From: an uncultured Bacilli bacterium
Lineage (GTDB): Bacteria > Bacillota_I > Bacilli_A > RF39 > UBA660
Assembly (NCBI GenBank): GCA_944358225.1
Contig: CALVQP010000016.1
Location: forward strand, 1-18,695
DNA: 18,695 nucleotides
Reading direction: 5' to 3'
Numbering within the stretch: position 1 is the stretch's first letter; each line of letters starts with the position of its first letter. This document shows positions 13,085-18,695 of the stretch, piece after piece. The translations under genes and the position numbers were made by a program. The notes under the pieces are model-generated. The model was not told where the DNA came from and ran no database searches. It was given only the letters and a program-made list of their open reading frames with translations.

Positions 13085-14587
13085 TTAACTCCATAGTTGC
13101 ATAGGGTTTACTGCCCGTCCACCAGCATACGGCTTTCCGGTATAAAGTCCAAAGTGTAAATGCGTACCAGTAGCTACACCTGTTTGACCCATTGCTCCAA
13201 CTTGTTGTTTACGCGAAACTCTTTGACCTACAGAAACTCCTACTCGTGACATGTGCGCATATACGGTATAATAACCATTAGCATGTTGAATTACGACGTT
13301 ATAACCGGCTGATGATCCCATCATACCACCGTATCCGGCAGCTACTACAACGCCATCTAAAACTGCATATATTGGAGAACCATATCCTGTTCCGGAAATA
13401 TCTATACCATCATGTAATTTTCCCCAACGATAACCGTATGGTGAAGTTAAAACATATGGTGAATTTGTTGGCCATGCCCAAGTATCTCCAGTATCGACAT
13501 ATGTTCCAGATATTGCTCCGCCACCTGAATATGTTCGTTTTGATCCTTTAATAACTTTTTTGGTAACCGGTTCTTTTATCGTAGTATAAGAAGCGATGTA
13601 AGCGCCTTGATTTTCTTCACCATTGGCATATTTTACTTTTTTCGTAATTCTATTTACGCCTTTAACACCCTCTTGAGTTACTTGTTCATAAGTTGTGGGT
13701 TTAGAACTGTCATAACTAGTTTCGACTTCAAAGTCAATATCGGCATCTTCAACTACATGCATTTCCGCAATTAAAGTAACTAAGGGATTGATCAAGGAAA
13801 CATTTACTTGTTGACCAATAGATAGTAAACTATCAGCACTTTTAAAATTAGGATTAGCAATTAAAAATTCTTCTGTATTTAACTGGTTAGCATAAGAAAT
13901 AGATTCAATAGTGTCTCCTTGGGCTACGGTGTAAAGTTTTTCTTCCGCGTTAGGTCCAAACATTAAATACTGACTAAGTTCTTTGGCATCGGTGTATATC
14001 TTATCATCTGTGCCAATGTAGTCTTCTTTTACCGTAATCGATTCCTCGAAGTATACGGATTCAATTAAAGACCCTGTATCGACAATTTCTGCTTGTTCAT
14101 CATCTAAGTAAGCTTGGTATTTATCTGCAGGAATAAAAGAAGTTATAAGTTCATTTATAGCATCTAAGAATACTTGTTGGTCTAATACATTTATTTTAAC
14201 TTCTTCTTTAGTAGAATTTTCATCTTTGGGTTTAATTGTAATGACATATCCTTTGATGGTAAATGGCTTTTCTTCTTTAATTTCATTGTATATATCTTTA
14301 ACATCACTAACTTTTGTATCGTAAGTTAGATCTTTAGTGATGTTAAAACCATTAGGAGGATAGACTGTATCAACAGAATAAGTGTCTTTTATATTACTTT
14401 GTTCTTTATTGATAAGCGAATATAACTCTTCTTCATTTGCTATCGCTCCTAGTTTTTTCCCATCTAAATACACTTGATAAACTTCACTAGCATCTTTACT
14501 ACGGTGTTCCAAAACACCCGTAATAAAAACAATGCTAGAAATTACCATAGTAATCACGGTACATAATATGATACTTTTTACTTTCAT
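13085..14587 (-). CDS. Extracytoplasmic M23 peptidase with LysM and G5 domains
   Basis: The 500-residue protein is predicted to cut peptidoglycan peptide bridges outside the membrane. It has an N-terminal signal anchor (about 4-24). A low-similarity region follows (about 30-210), starting with VYQVYLDGKKLG. Then come a LysM domain (about 218-264, YTVAQGDTIESIS), a G5 domain (about 270-347), a Gly/Ser linker and a C-terminal M23 domain (about 380-490). The zinc and catalytic residues of a LytM-type peptidase are present: HDGID (His392, Asp396), YAHMS (His445) and HLHFG (His478). The enzyme is therefore likely active rather than a degenerate regulator. The start is ATG 14587, after GGTG at 14600-14597 and 16 nt past the dnaB stop. 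A longer frame from 14626 would overlap dnaB and spoil the signal sequence. Its place between dnaB and walJ suggests a role in wall growth. Confidence 0.92.
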   Translation of the reverse strand: MKVKSIILCTVITMVISSIVFITGVLEHRSKDASEVYQVYLDGKKLGAIANEEELYSLINKEQSNIKDTYSVDTVYPPNGFNITKDLTYDTKVSDVKDIYNEIKEEKPFTIKGYVITIKPKDENSTKEEVKINVLDQQVFLDAINELITSFIPADKYQAYLDDEQAEIVDTGSLIESVYFEESITVKEDYIGTDDKIYTDAKELSQYLMFGPNAEEKLYTVAQGDTIESISYANQLNTEEFLIANPNFKSADSLLSIGQQVNVSLINPLVTLIAEMHVVEDADIDFEVETSYDSSKPTTYEQVTQEGVKGVNRITKKVKYANGEENQGAYIASYTTIKEPVTKKVIKGSKRTYSGGGAISGTYVDTGDTWAWPTNSPYVLTSPYGYRWGKLHDGIDISGTGYGSPIYAVLDGVVVAAGYGGMMGSSAGYNVVIQHANGYYTVYAHMSRVGVSVGQRVSRKQQVGAMGQTGVATGTHLHFGLYTGKPYAGGRAVNPMQLWS

Positions 14588-14603
14588 TATTTTTATCACC
14601 ACT

Positions 14604-15953
14604 TTAATATTCTTCAACATTGGCAATATAATTTTTAAAATTGCTCATGTTCAGTTCAAATAGAAGCTCGAATTTCCCTGTGGAACCTTTTCGATGCTTA
14701 GCTATAATTATATCACATGGAACGTTAGTTTCTTTATTTAATTCTGTTTTTTCTTTATAATAATCTTTACGATTAATAAACATTACTAAATCTGCATCTT
14801 GTTCAATAGAACCCGATTCTCTTAAATCAGCGAGCATTGGTTGATTGTTTTCTCGTTTTTCGGCATTACGCGAAAGTTGAGCTAATGCAATAACTGGAAC
14901 TTTTAATTCCATGGCCATTGTCTTTAGGGAACGAGAAATATCCGAAACTTCTTGTTGACGCGATTCGTTTTTCCTAGTGCCACTAGTAACTAGCTGAAGG
15001 TAGTCAATAACTACTAAACCCAATCCCTGGTCACTTGCTGCTAAACGACGGCATTTAGCTTTTATTTCACTAGCGGTTATACCGGCATCATCTTCAATGT
15101 AAATATTAGTCTCAGCCAGTTGGCTCATAGCTTCATTGTAACGTTTCCAATCATTATGTTGGAGTTGACCAGTTTGAAGCTTTTTAGAATCAATTTGACC
15201 AACTGCACTTATCATTCGGTTCACAAGTTGCTCAGCTGGCATTTCGAGGTTAAAAATAGCAATAGCTTTATCAGTATTTAAAGCCGCATTTGTAGCGATG
15301 TTTAAAGCAAAGGCCGTTTTTCCCATACCCGGACGAGCGGCAATAATAATCATTTCACCAGCATGTAGGCCACTAGTTGCTTTATCTAAATCATAAAAAC
15401 CTGTGGGTATACCAGTTATTTCACTTTTATTTTGAGCTAAACGTTCCAAGTTAACCTGAGCTTGTTTTAAAGCTTCAGCAATTGTTATAAATTCACTAGT
15501 TTGACGAGCTTTTATAACATTTAATATATTTTTTTCGGCATTATCTAAAACTACATTTATATTATCTTCGTTATCATAAGCATCACTTGCTATTTCATTG
15601 GCTGTATCAATAAGGTTACGCAGAATTGCTTTTTCTTTAACTATTTTTATATAGTAATCAACATTAGCAGCAGTGGCTACTGAATCAATAGTTTCACTAA
15701 TATATTCAATACCACCAACAGCATTTAGGCTTTTCTTTTTATCAAGTTCATCAGTAATTGTTGTAATATCAAGAGGAATATTAGATATATATAGGCTTTT
15801 TATAGCATTAAATAATTTGCGATTTTGTTCGCTATAAAACATTTCTTCTGTTATTTCCTCACACACTTTTTGTAAAGCGCTTTTACTTAAAAATGTTGAT
15901 CCTAAAACAGACATTTCCGCTTCTAAATTTTGAGGAGATTTCCTAGTTGCCAT
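14604..15953 (-). CDS. dnaB: Replicative DNA helicase
   Basis: This is the hexameric 5'-3' helicase of the replication fork (called DnaC in B. subtilis). The 449-residue protein has the DnaB N-terminal helical domain (about 5-105, starting PQNLEAEMSVLGS), a linker helix, and the RecA-like motor (about 180-445). Walker A is ARPGMGKT (206-213), Walker B is VVIDYLQLV (314-322), and the arginine finger/DNA-loop region lies around LRESGSIEQDADLVMF. No intein is present. It starts at ATG 15953 with AGGGAGG upstream, 11 nt after the rplI stop. The rplI-dnaB pair is conserved across Bacillota. Confidence 0.97.
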   Translation of the reverse strand: MATRKSPQNLEAEMSVLGSTFLSKSALQKVCEEITEEMFYSEQNRKLFNAIKSLYISNIPLDITTITDELDKKKSLNAVGGIEYISETIDSVATAANVDYYIKIVKEKAILRNLIDTANEIASDAYDNEDNINVVLDNAEKNILNVIKARQTSEFITIAEALKQAQVNLERLAQNKSEITGIPTGFYDLDKATSGLHAGEMIIIAARPGMGKTAFALNIATNAALNTDKAIAIFNLEMPAEQLVNRMISAVGQIDSKKLQTGQLQHNDWKRYNEAMSQLAETNIYIEDDAGITASEIKAKCRRLAASDQGLGLVVIDYLQLVTSGTRKNESRQQEVSDISRSLKTMAMELKVPVIALAQLSRNAEKRENNQPMLADLRESGSIEQDADLVMFINRKDYYKEKTELNKETNVPCDIIIAKHRKGSTGKFELLFELNMSNFKNYIANVEEY

Positions 15954-15964
15954 AATCTGCCTCC

Positions 15965-16405
15965 CTACTTTTGCAATACTACATTTATATTAAAAATAAC
16001 TTTTTTGTGTAACTTTATAGTTACTTCATGAGTTCCTAAGGTATCCAGTGGAGCGATAGAACTAATTGATTTTTTATCAATGTCAAAGCCCATGGTTTTT
16101 AGTTTGTCACTTATTTGTTTAGTTGAAACGTTTCCAAACACTTTATCCATTTGCCCAGTTTTAACTTTAAAAATTAATTTTTTCCCCACTAATTGATCTT
16201 TTATTTTATTAAACTCAGCTATTTTTTGTTCTTCTTCTTTCTTTTTTTGCGCAAGTTCTTTATTTAAAATGCTAGTACTTGTTTTAGTTACAGGAACAGC
16301 TAAGTTATTTTTAATTAAAAAATTATGAGCATAACCGTCGCTTACTTCAATAATATCATCTTTTTTTCCTTGTTTTTTTACATCTTGTAATAAAATAACT
16401 TTCAT
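15965..16405 (-). CDS. rplI: Ribosomal protein bL9
   Basis: bL9 is a large-subunit protein that bridges toward the L1 stalk. The product is 146 residues, the usual length. It has the N-terminal RNA-binding domain with VILLQDVKKQGKKDDIIEVSDGYAHNFL in several pieces, the long connecting helix rich in Lys/Glu (about 45-75), and the C-terminal domain (KVKTGQMDKVFGNVSTKQI, TLGTHEVTIKLH). It has a strong SD (AAAGGAG) and is the first gene of the operon driven by the extended -10 at 16434-16442. Confidence 0.97.
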   Translation of the reverse strand: MKVILLQDVKKQGKKDDIIEVSDGYAHNFLIKNNLAVPVTKTSTSILNKELAQKKKEEEQKIAEFNKIKDQLVGKKLIFKVKTGQMDKVFGNVSTKQISDKLKTMGFDIDKKSISSIAPLDTLGTHEVTIKLHKKVIFNINVVLQK

Positions 16406-16433
16406 ATGTTCACTCCTTTGCTAAGACTTAATT

Positions 16434-16442
16434 ATTATATCA
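16434..16442 (-). promoter_or_regulatory. Extended -10 promoter for the rplI-dnaB operon
   Basis: On the minus strand TGA-TATAAT (16442-16434) is a perfect extended -10. No convincing -35 is seen at 16-18 nt. It lies 28 nt before the rplI ATG and downstream of the rpsR terminator, so rplI-dnaB can be transcribed independently of rpsF-ssb-rpsR. Confidence 0.65.
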
Positions 16443-16474
16443 AATTTAAAGCTAAAAAGATACTAACTATAATT

Positions 16475-16501
16475 AAAAAAAATAGGAGTCCTTTCCTATT
16501 T
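16475..16501 (-). terminator. Terminator of the rpsF-ssb-rpsR operon
   Basis: On the minus strand AAATAGGA (16501-16494) pairs with TCCTATTT (16487-16480) around a 6-nt loop. The T-run continues through 16475, making eight T in all. The stem includes the rpsR stop codon. Confidence 0.8.
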
Positions 16502-16717
16502 TACATATGGAATTAAAGCCATAAATCTTGCATATTTAATTTGTTGAGCAATGTGTCTTTGGTGTTTTGCACAAGCACCAGTACGACGACGAGATTCTAT
16601 TTTTCCTTTTTCACTTACATATTTTAAGATAATTGGAACATCTTTATAGTCAACTGATTTTCCAGCGCACATTTGACAAATTCTTTTTTTCTTATTACGG
16701 CGAAATTCTTGTTTCAT
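16496..16717 (-). CDS. rpsR: Ribosomal protein bS18 (cysteine-bearing form)
   Basis: bS18 binds the 30S platform together with bS6. The 73-residue product has the family core: PIILKYVSEKGKIESRR, TGACAKHQR and QIKYARFMALIPY. It is the C+ type: Cys14 and Cys17 (RICQMC) plus Cys49 and His52 (CAKH) could form a zinc site. It is the third gene of rpsF-ssb-rpsR, 13 nt after ssb, with a strong AAGGAGG SD. In known systems the S6:S18 pair represses the operon by binding the rpsF leader, which is present here. Confidence 0.97.
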   Translation of the reverse strand: MKQEFRRNKKKRICQMCAGKSVDYKDVPIILKYVSEKGKIESRRRTGACAKHQRHIAQQIKYARFMALIPYVK

Positions 16718-16730
16718 TTATTTTCCCTCC

Positions 16731-17192
16731 TTAAAATGGTAGGTCATCTTCACTTAAAACTACTTCTTGGCCAAAATCTTTAAATGGATCTTCACTTATA
16801 TCAGTAGTTGCTATATCAGATGGCATACTTTGATTATAATCTGGTTGGAAGTCATTGTTTGAAGAAGCGTTAGCACCTTTTGGCGTTAAGAAAGTTACGT
16901 TATCTGCAATAACTTCAGTAACATATCTTTTAGTTCCATCTTGGGCATCATAAGATCTTGTTTGGATGCGTCCTTCAACTGCTACTTGAGTCCCTTTACT
17001 ACAATATTTAGCAATATTTTCAGCCTGTTTGCGCCAAGCAACACAATTTATAAAGTCAGCTTCTCTAGTCCCGTCTTGATTAGTAAATGGACGGTTTACA
17101 GCTACAGAAAACGATGTAGTGGATGTCCCACTAGCAATTGTTCGTAATTCAGGATCTCTTGTAAGTCTTCCTATTAATATAACTTTATTCAT
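16731..17192 (-). CDS. ssb: Single-stranded DNA-binding protein
   Basis: SSB coats single-stranded DNA during replication and repair. The 153-residue product has the OB fold in about 1-105 (MNKVILIGRLTRDPELR, FINCVAWRKQAENIAKYCSKG, VEGRIQTRSY), a flexible linker rich in Asn/Ser/Asp, and the conserved acidic tip EDDLPF used for partner-protein docking. It sits between rpsF and rpsR, the standard Bacillota order, 11 nt after rpsF. The SD GAGGAG overlaps the end of rpsF and is about 14 nt from the ATG, which is longer than usual. Confidence 0.97.
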   Translation of the reverse strand: MNKVILIGRLTRDPELRTIASGTSTTSFSVAVNRPFTNQDGTREADFINCVAWRKQAENIAKYCSKGTQVAVEGRIQTRSYDAQDGTKRYVTEVIADNVTFLTPKGANASSNNDFQPDYNQSMPSDIATTDISEDPFKDFGQEVVLSEDDLPF

Positions 17193-17203
17193 AAATTGAA
17201 TTT

Positions 17204-17494
17204 TTACTCCTCATCTAATTTAATGATTAAATGTCTCAAAACATTTTCATCTAATAATGCTTTACGATCTAATTCTTTAATAGTTTCATGATCAGCTTCT
17301 ACTTGCATTACAAAATAATAACCATTAATTTCTTTTTTGATTGGATAAGCTAATTTTTTTTGACCTAGCTCTTTAAATTCTAATACTTTAGAATTATTAG
17401 CACTAGCTAAAGTTTTTAAATTGTTAGCAACAGCATTTACTTGCTCTCTTTCATTTGTAGCTTTCACAATAAACATTATTTCATATTTGTTCAT
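17204..17494 (-). CDS. rpsF: Ribosomal protein bS6
   Basis: bS6 pairs with bS18 on the 30S platform. The 96-residue product has the ferredoxin-like fold signatures KYEIMFIVKA at the start, KKLAYPIKKEINGYYFVMQVEAD in the middle (in two pieces), and ENVLRHLIIKL at the end. The SD AAGGAGGTG lies 7-8 nt before ATG 17494 and is partly paired in the predicted leader hairpin. It is the first gene of rpsF-ssb-rpsR and the expected target of S6:S18 feedback. Confidence 0.97.
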   Translation of the reverse strand: MNKYEIMFIVKATNEREQVNAVANNLKTLASANNSKVLEFKELGQKKLAYPIKKEINGYYFVMQVEADHETIKELDRKALLDENVLRHLIIKLDEE

Positions 17495-17503
17495 CTACTA
17501 CAC

Positions 17504-17562
17504 CTCCTTTTGGTCTATATCGGCTTCATAATTATATGAAGCAAGGAGTAAATTAATACTCA
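17504..17562 (-). promoter_or_regulatory. S6:S18 (rpsF) leader RNA element
   Basis: In the rpsF 5' UTR the RNA can fold with an outer stem, CUCCUU (17548-17543) with AAGGAG (17509-17504), which is the SD itself. The inner stem is GCUUCAUA (17542-17535) with UAUGAAGC (17530-17523), closed by a 4-nt loop. On the 3' side of the inner stem a CCG-containing bulge (around 17521-17524, followed by AUAUAGACC) matches the known S6:S18 recognition feature. Binding would hold the SD in the stem and block rpsF translation. Placement and the CCG bulge support the call; no covariance model was run. Confidence 0.7.
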
Positions 17563-17568
17563 CGAGGT

Positions 17569-17598
17569 ATTATATCATATCGCGACGAAAAATGTAAA
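17569..17598 (-). promoter_or_regulatory. Promoter of rpsF-ssb-rpsR
   Basis: TTTACA (17598-17593) and TATAAT (17574-17569) on the minus strand are 18 nt apart, with TGA before the -10 (extended -10). The transcript would begin near 17562, giving a leader of about 65-70 nt that consists mostly of the S6:S18 fold. Confidence 0.75.
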
Positions 17599-17642
17599 TA
17601 TTTTTTCTAAAGCTAGCAATGCAATCATCAAATAATCCTGAT

Positions 17643-18242
17643 TTATCGATGTTTTAAAATGTTTTTTATTTTATTTTTGATTCGTTGACTAGCATTATCT
17701 ATTTGTTTGTTTTCTTTATTTAAAATACTAGCTATATCAGAAGTGCTATAATTATTAGCCATCAGTGTAAACACTTCATACTCACTTGCTGATAATGTAT
17801 TTTTTATTTGCTCTAAAAGTTGACTAAAATTTTCTGCATTTTCTACTTTGATCAAAGGATTGTTTTTATTATCATCACTAAGTATATCCATCAATGGTTG
17901 ATTTTCTTCGTAAGGAGTTTCTAAAGATAACGATTCATTAAGGACTTTATTTTTTAATGTTTGAGCATTTCTTAAAACAGTTTGTAACTTACGATCTACA
18001 CAAAGAGCAATAAAAGTTCTTAAAGAAGATGAGGTATCATCATATCTATTTAATGCATCAGTAAATCCTAGTAAAGCTTCTTGATATAAATCGGTGTAAT
18101 CGATATTTAAGATTTTAGCCGACATAGTATATTTTTTTAGGATTACTTTAATTAAATAATGATATTTTTCAAAAAGAATATCTTTAGCTTCTTCAGATTC
18201 CTCTTTTACTAAGTGCAAAAGTTCACTATCAGTATAATCCAT
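17643..18242 (-). CDS. sigH: SigH-like (sigma-30/ECF-type) RNA polymerase sigma factor
   Basis: The 199-residue protein has sigma region 2 at about 5-95, with DLYQEALLGFTDALNRYD (50-67) and SSLRTFIALCVDRKLQTVLR (core binding and -10 recognition). An acidic linker follows, then region 4 at about 148-197, with LSASEYEVFTLM and an HTH ending KQIDNASQRIKNKIK. The 'IDNA-QR-K-K' ending and the 'F-ALCV-R' stretch resemble SigH of Bacilli. The gene follows rlmB as sigH does in many Bacillota (rlmB-yacP-sigH), but yacP is missing here. The start is ATG 18242, 6 nt after AAGGTG; GTG 18251 lies within the SD. No promoter is visible upstream, so it is probably co-transcribed with rlmB. In non-sporulating relatives SigH homologues control competence or other functions; its regulon here is unknown. 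Confidence 0.8.
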   Translation of the reverse strand: MDYTDSELLHLVKEESEEAKDILFEKYHYLIKVILKKYTMSAKILNIDYTDLYQEALLGFTDALNRYDDTSSSLRTFIALCVDRKLQTVLRNAQTLKNKVLNESLSLETPYEENQPLMDILSDDNKNNPLIKVENAENFSQLLEQIKNTLSASEYEVFTLMANNYSTSDIASILNKENKQIDNASQRIKNKIKNILKHR

Positions 18243-18247
18243 ATTTA

Positions 18248-18695
18248 TCACCTTGTTATTACGTCATATATTAAAATAGCTGTAGCTACAGAAGCATTAA
18301 GACTATTTATTTTACCATACATGGGAATGCTAATTATTTCATCACAGTTTTTACGGATAAGAGGTGTTATTCCTTTACCTTCATTACCTATTACTAAAAC
18401 TACTTTTGTAGCATAATCTACTTTTTGATAATTAGTTCCATCCATAGCTGCTCCATAAATAAAGTAATTATTTTTCTTTAAAGTATTTAAAGAATTAACT
18501 AAATTATTAACTTGGACTATTTTAACATTAGATAAAGCTCCACTACTAGTTTTGTAAACAGTATCATTTACAGTTACACTACGATCTTTAGGAATAATAA
18601 TAGCTTTAACTCCAGCAGCTTCGCATGTTCTAATAATTGCTCCTAAATTATGAGGATCTTCTAGATGATCAAGCATGACAATGACTTTTTCGTTT
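18248..18695 (-). CDS. rlmB: 23S rRNA (guanosine-2'-O)-methyltransferase RlmB, TrmH/SpoU family (5' end beyond window)
   Basis: The frame is open to the right edge, so the ATG at 18676 is internal. The visible 148 residues are the SPOUT catalytic domain. Motif 1 is LEDPHNLGAIIRTCEAAGV, with the Asn and Arg used in catalysis. Motif 2 is VVLVIGNEGKGITPLI, and motif 3 is ISIPMYGKINSLNASVATAI. The enzyme 2'-O-methylates G2251 (E. coli numbering) of 23S rRNA. The missing N-terminal part, about 95 residues, would be the L30e-like substrate-binding domain. The TGA stop overlaps the SD of the sigma factor gene (AAGGTGA), so the two genes are tightly linked. A paralogous TrmH-type methyltransferase is possible, but the sigH-like neighbour favours RlmB. 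Confidence 0.88.
   Translation of the reverse strand, partial: NEKVIVMLDHLEDPHNLGAIIRTCEAAGVKAIIIPKDRSVTVNDTVYKTSSGALSNVKIVQVNNLVNSLNTLKKNNYFIYGAAMDGTNYQKVDYATKVVLVIGNEGKGITPLIRKNCDEIISIPMYGKINSLNASVATAILIYDVITR

Noticed and set aside
13312..13551. Plus-strand frame opposite the M23 domain (79 codons)
   Set aside because: Composition is that of an out-of-phase translation of the peptidase domain, and it has no SD.
14588..14626. Longer start for the M23 peptidase
   Set aside because: It would overlap dnaB and place 13 extra residues before a normal signal anchor. ATG 14587 has an SD and fits the family.
17600..17642. Possible terminator after the sigma factor gene
   Set aside because: The stretch contains a small GCTAGC palindrome and a run of T, but I could not build a convincing stem followed by a U-tract. 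Read-through into rpsF cannot be excluded.
1..18695. CRISPR arrays, tRNA or rRNA genes, insertion sequences, prophage or integration sites
   Set aside because: No regularly spaced repeats, tRNA-like cloverleaf, transposase or integrase, or paired terminal repeats were seen on either strand.

Overview
The window is AT-rich, densely coded chromosomal DNA from a low-GC Gram-positive bacterium. The genetic code looks standard: TGA is used as a stop (rlmB) and TGG for Trp. The gene set and order (rlmB-sigH-like, rpsF-ssb-rpsR, rplI-dnaB, walJ-rlmH), the type VII secretion genes of the Bacillota type, and the strong Shine-Dalgarno sequences point to Bacillota, class Bacilli. The very low GC suggests an Erysipelotrichia/RF39-like relative of the Mollicutes, but this lineage is an inference. 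Nearly everything is on the minus strand, so transcription runs from high to low coordinates. The one exception is a polysaccharide deacetylase gene at 8065-9372.

From the right edge inward: a 5'-truncated rRNA methyltransferase (rlmB) is followed by a SigH-like sigma factor. Then comes the rpsF-ssb-rpsR operon, with a good promoter and a short leader that looks like the S6:S18 autoregulatory RNA, and it closes with a hairpin terminator at rpsR. A second operon, rplI-dnaB-M23 peptidase-walJ-rlmH, starts from an extended -10 promoter and joins ribosome, replication and cell-wall functions. A third unit holds ung, a glycosyltransferase and a GtrA-like membrane protein. It converges on the deacetylase gene, with one hairpin serving as terminator for both directions. 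The deacetylase and tex are transcribed divergently from closely spaced back-to-back promoters.

The left 5.7 kb is a type VII (T7SSb/ESX-like) secretion locus read leftward: two small Esx/WXG100-like proteins, an internal hairpin terminator, the three-ATPase motor EssC, and a YukD/EsaB-like ubiquitin-fold protein cut by the window edge. The rest of the apparatus (EssA, EssB, EsaA and effectors) is not visible and may lie beyond the left edge.

The most interesting feature is the promoter of this locus. A perfect TTGACA and a TATGAT box are separated by exactly 17 nt, and that spacer contains a run of nine G residues in an otherwise AT-rich region. This is the architecture of slipped-strand phase-variable promoters such as Neisseria porA. 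It suggests that the whole type VII system could be switched or tuned by tract-length changes. Other points: an inverted repeat covers the -35, a 12-bp 5'-UTR hairpin sits just before the first ribosome binding site, and the esaB-like gene appears to start at ATC.
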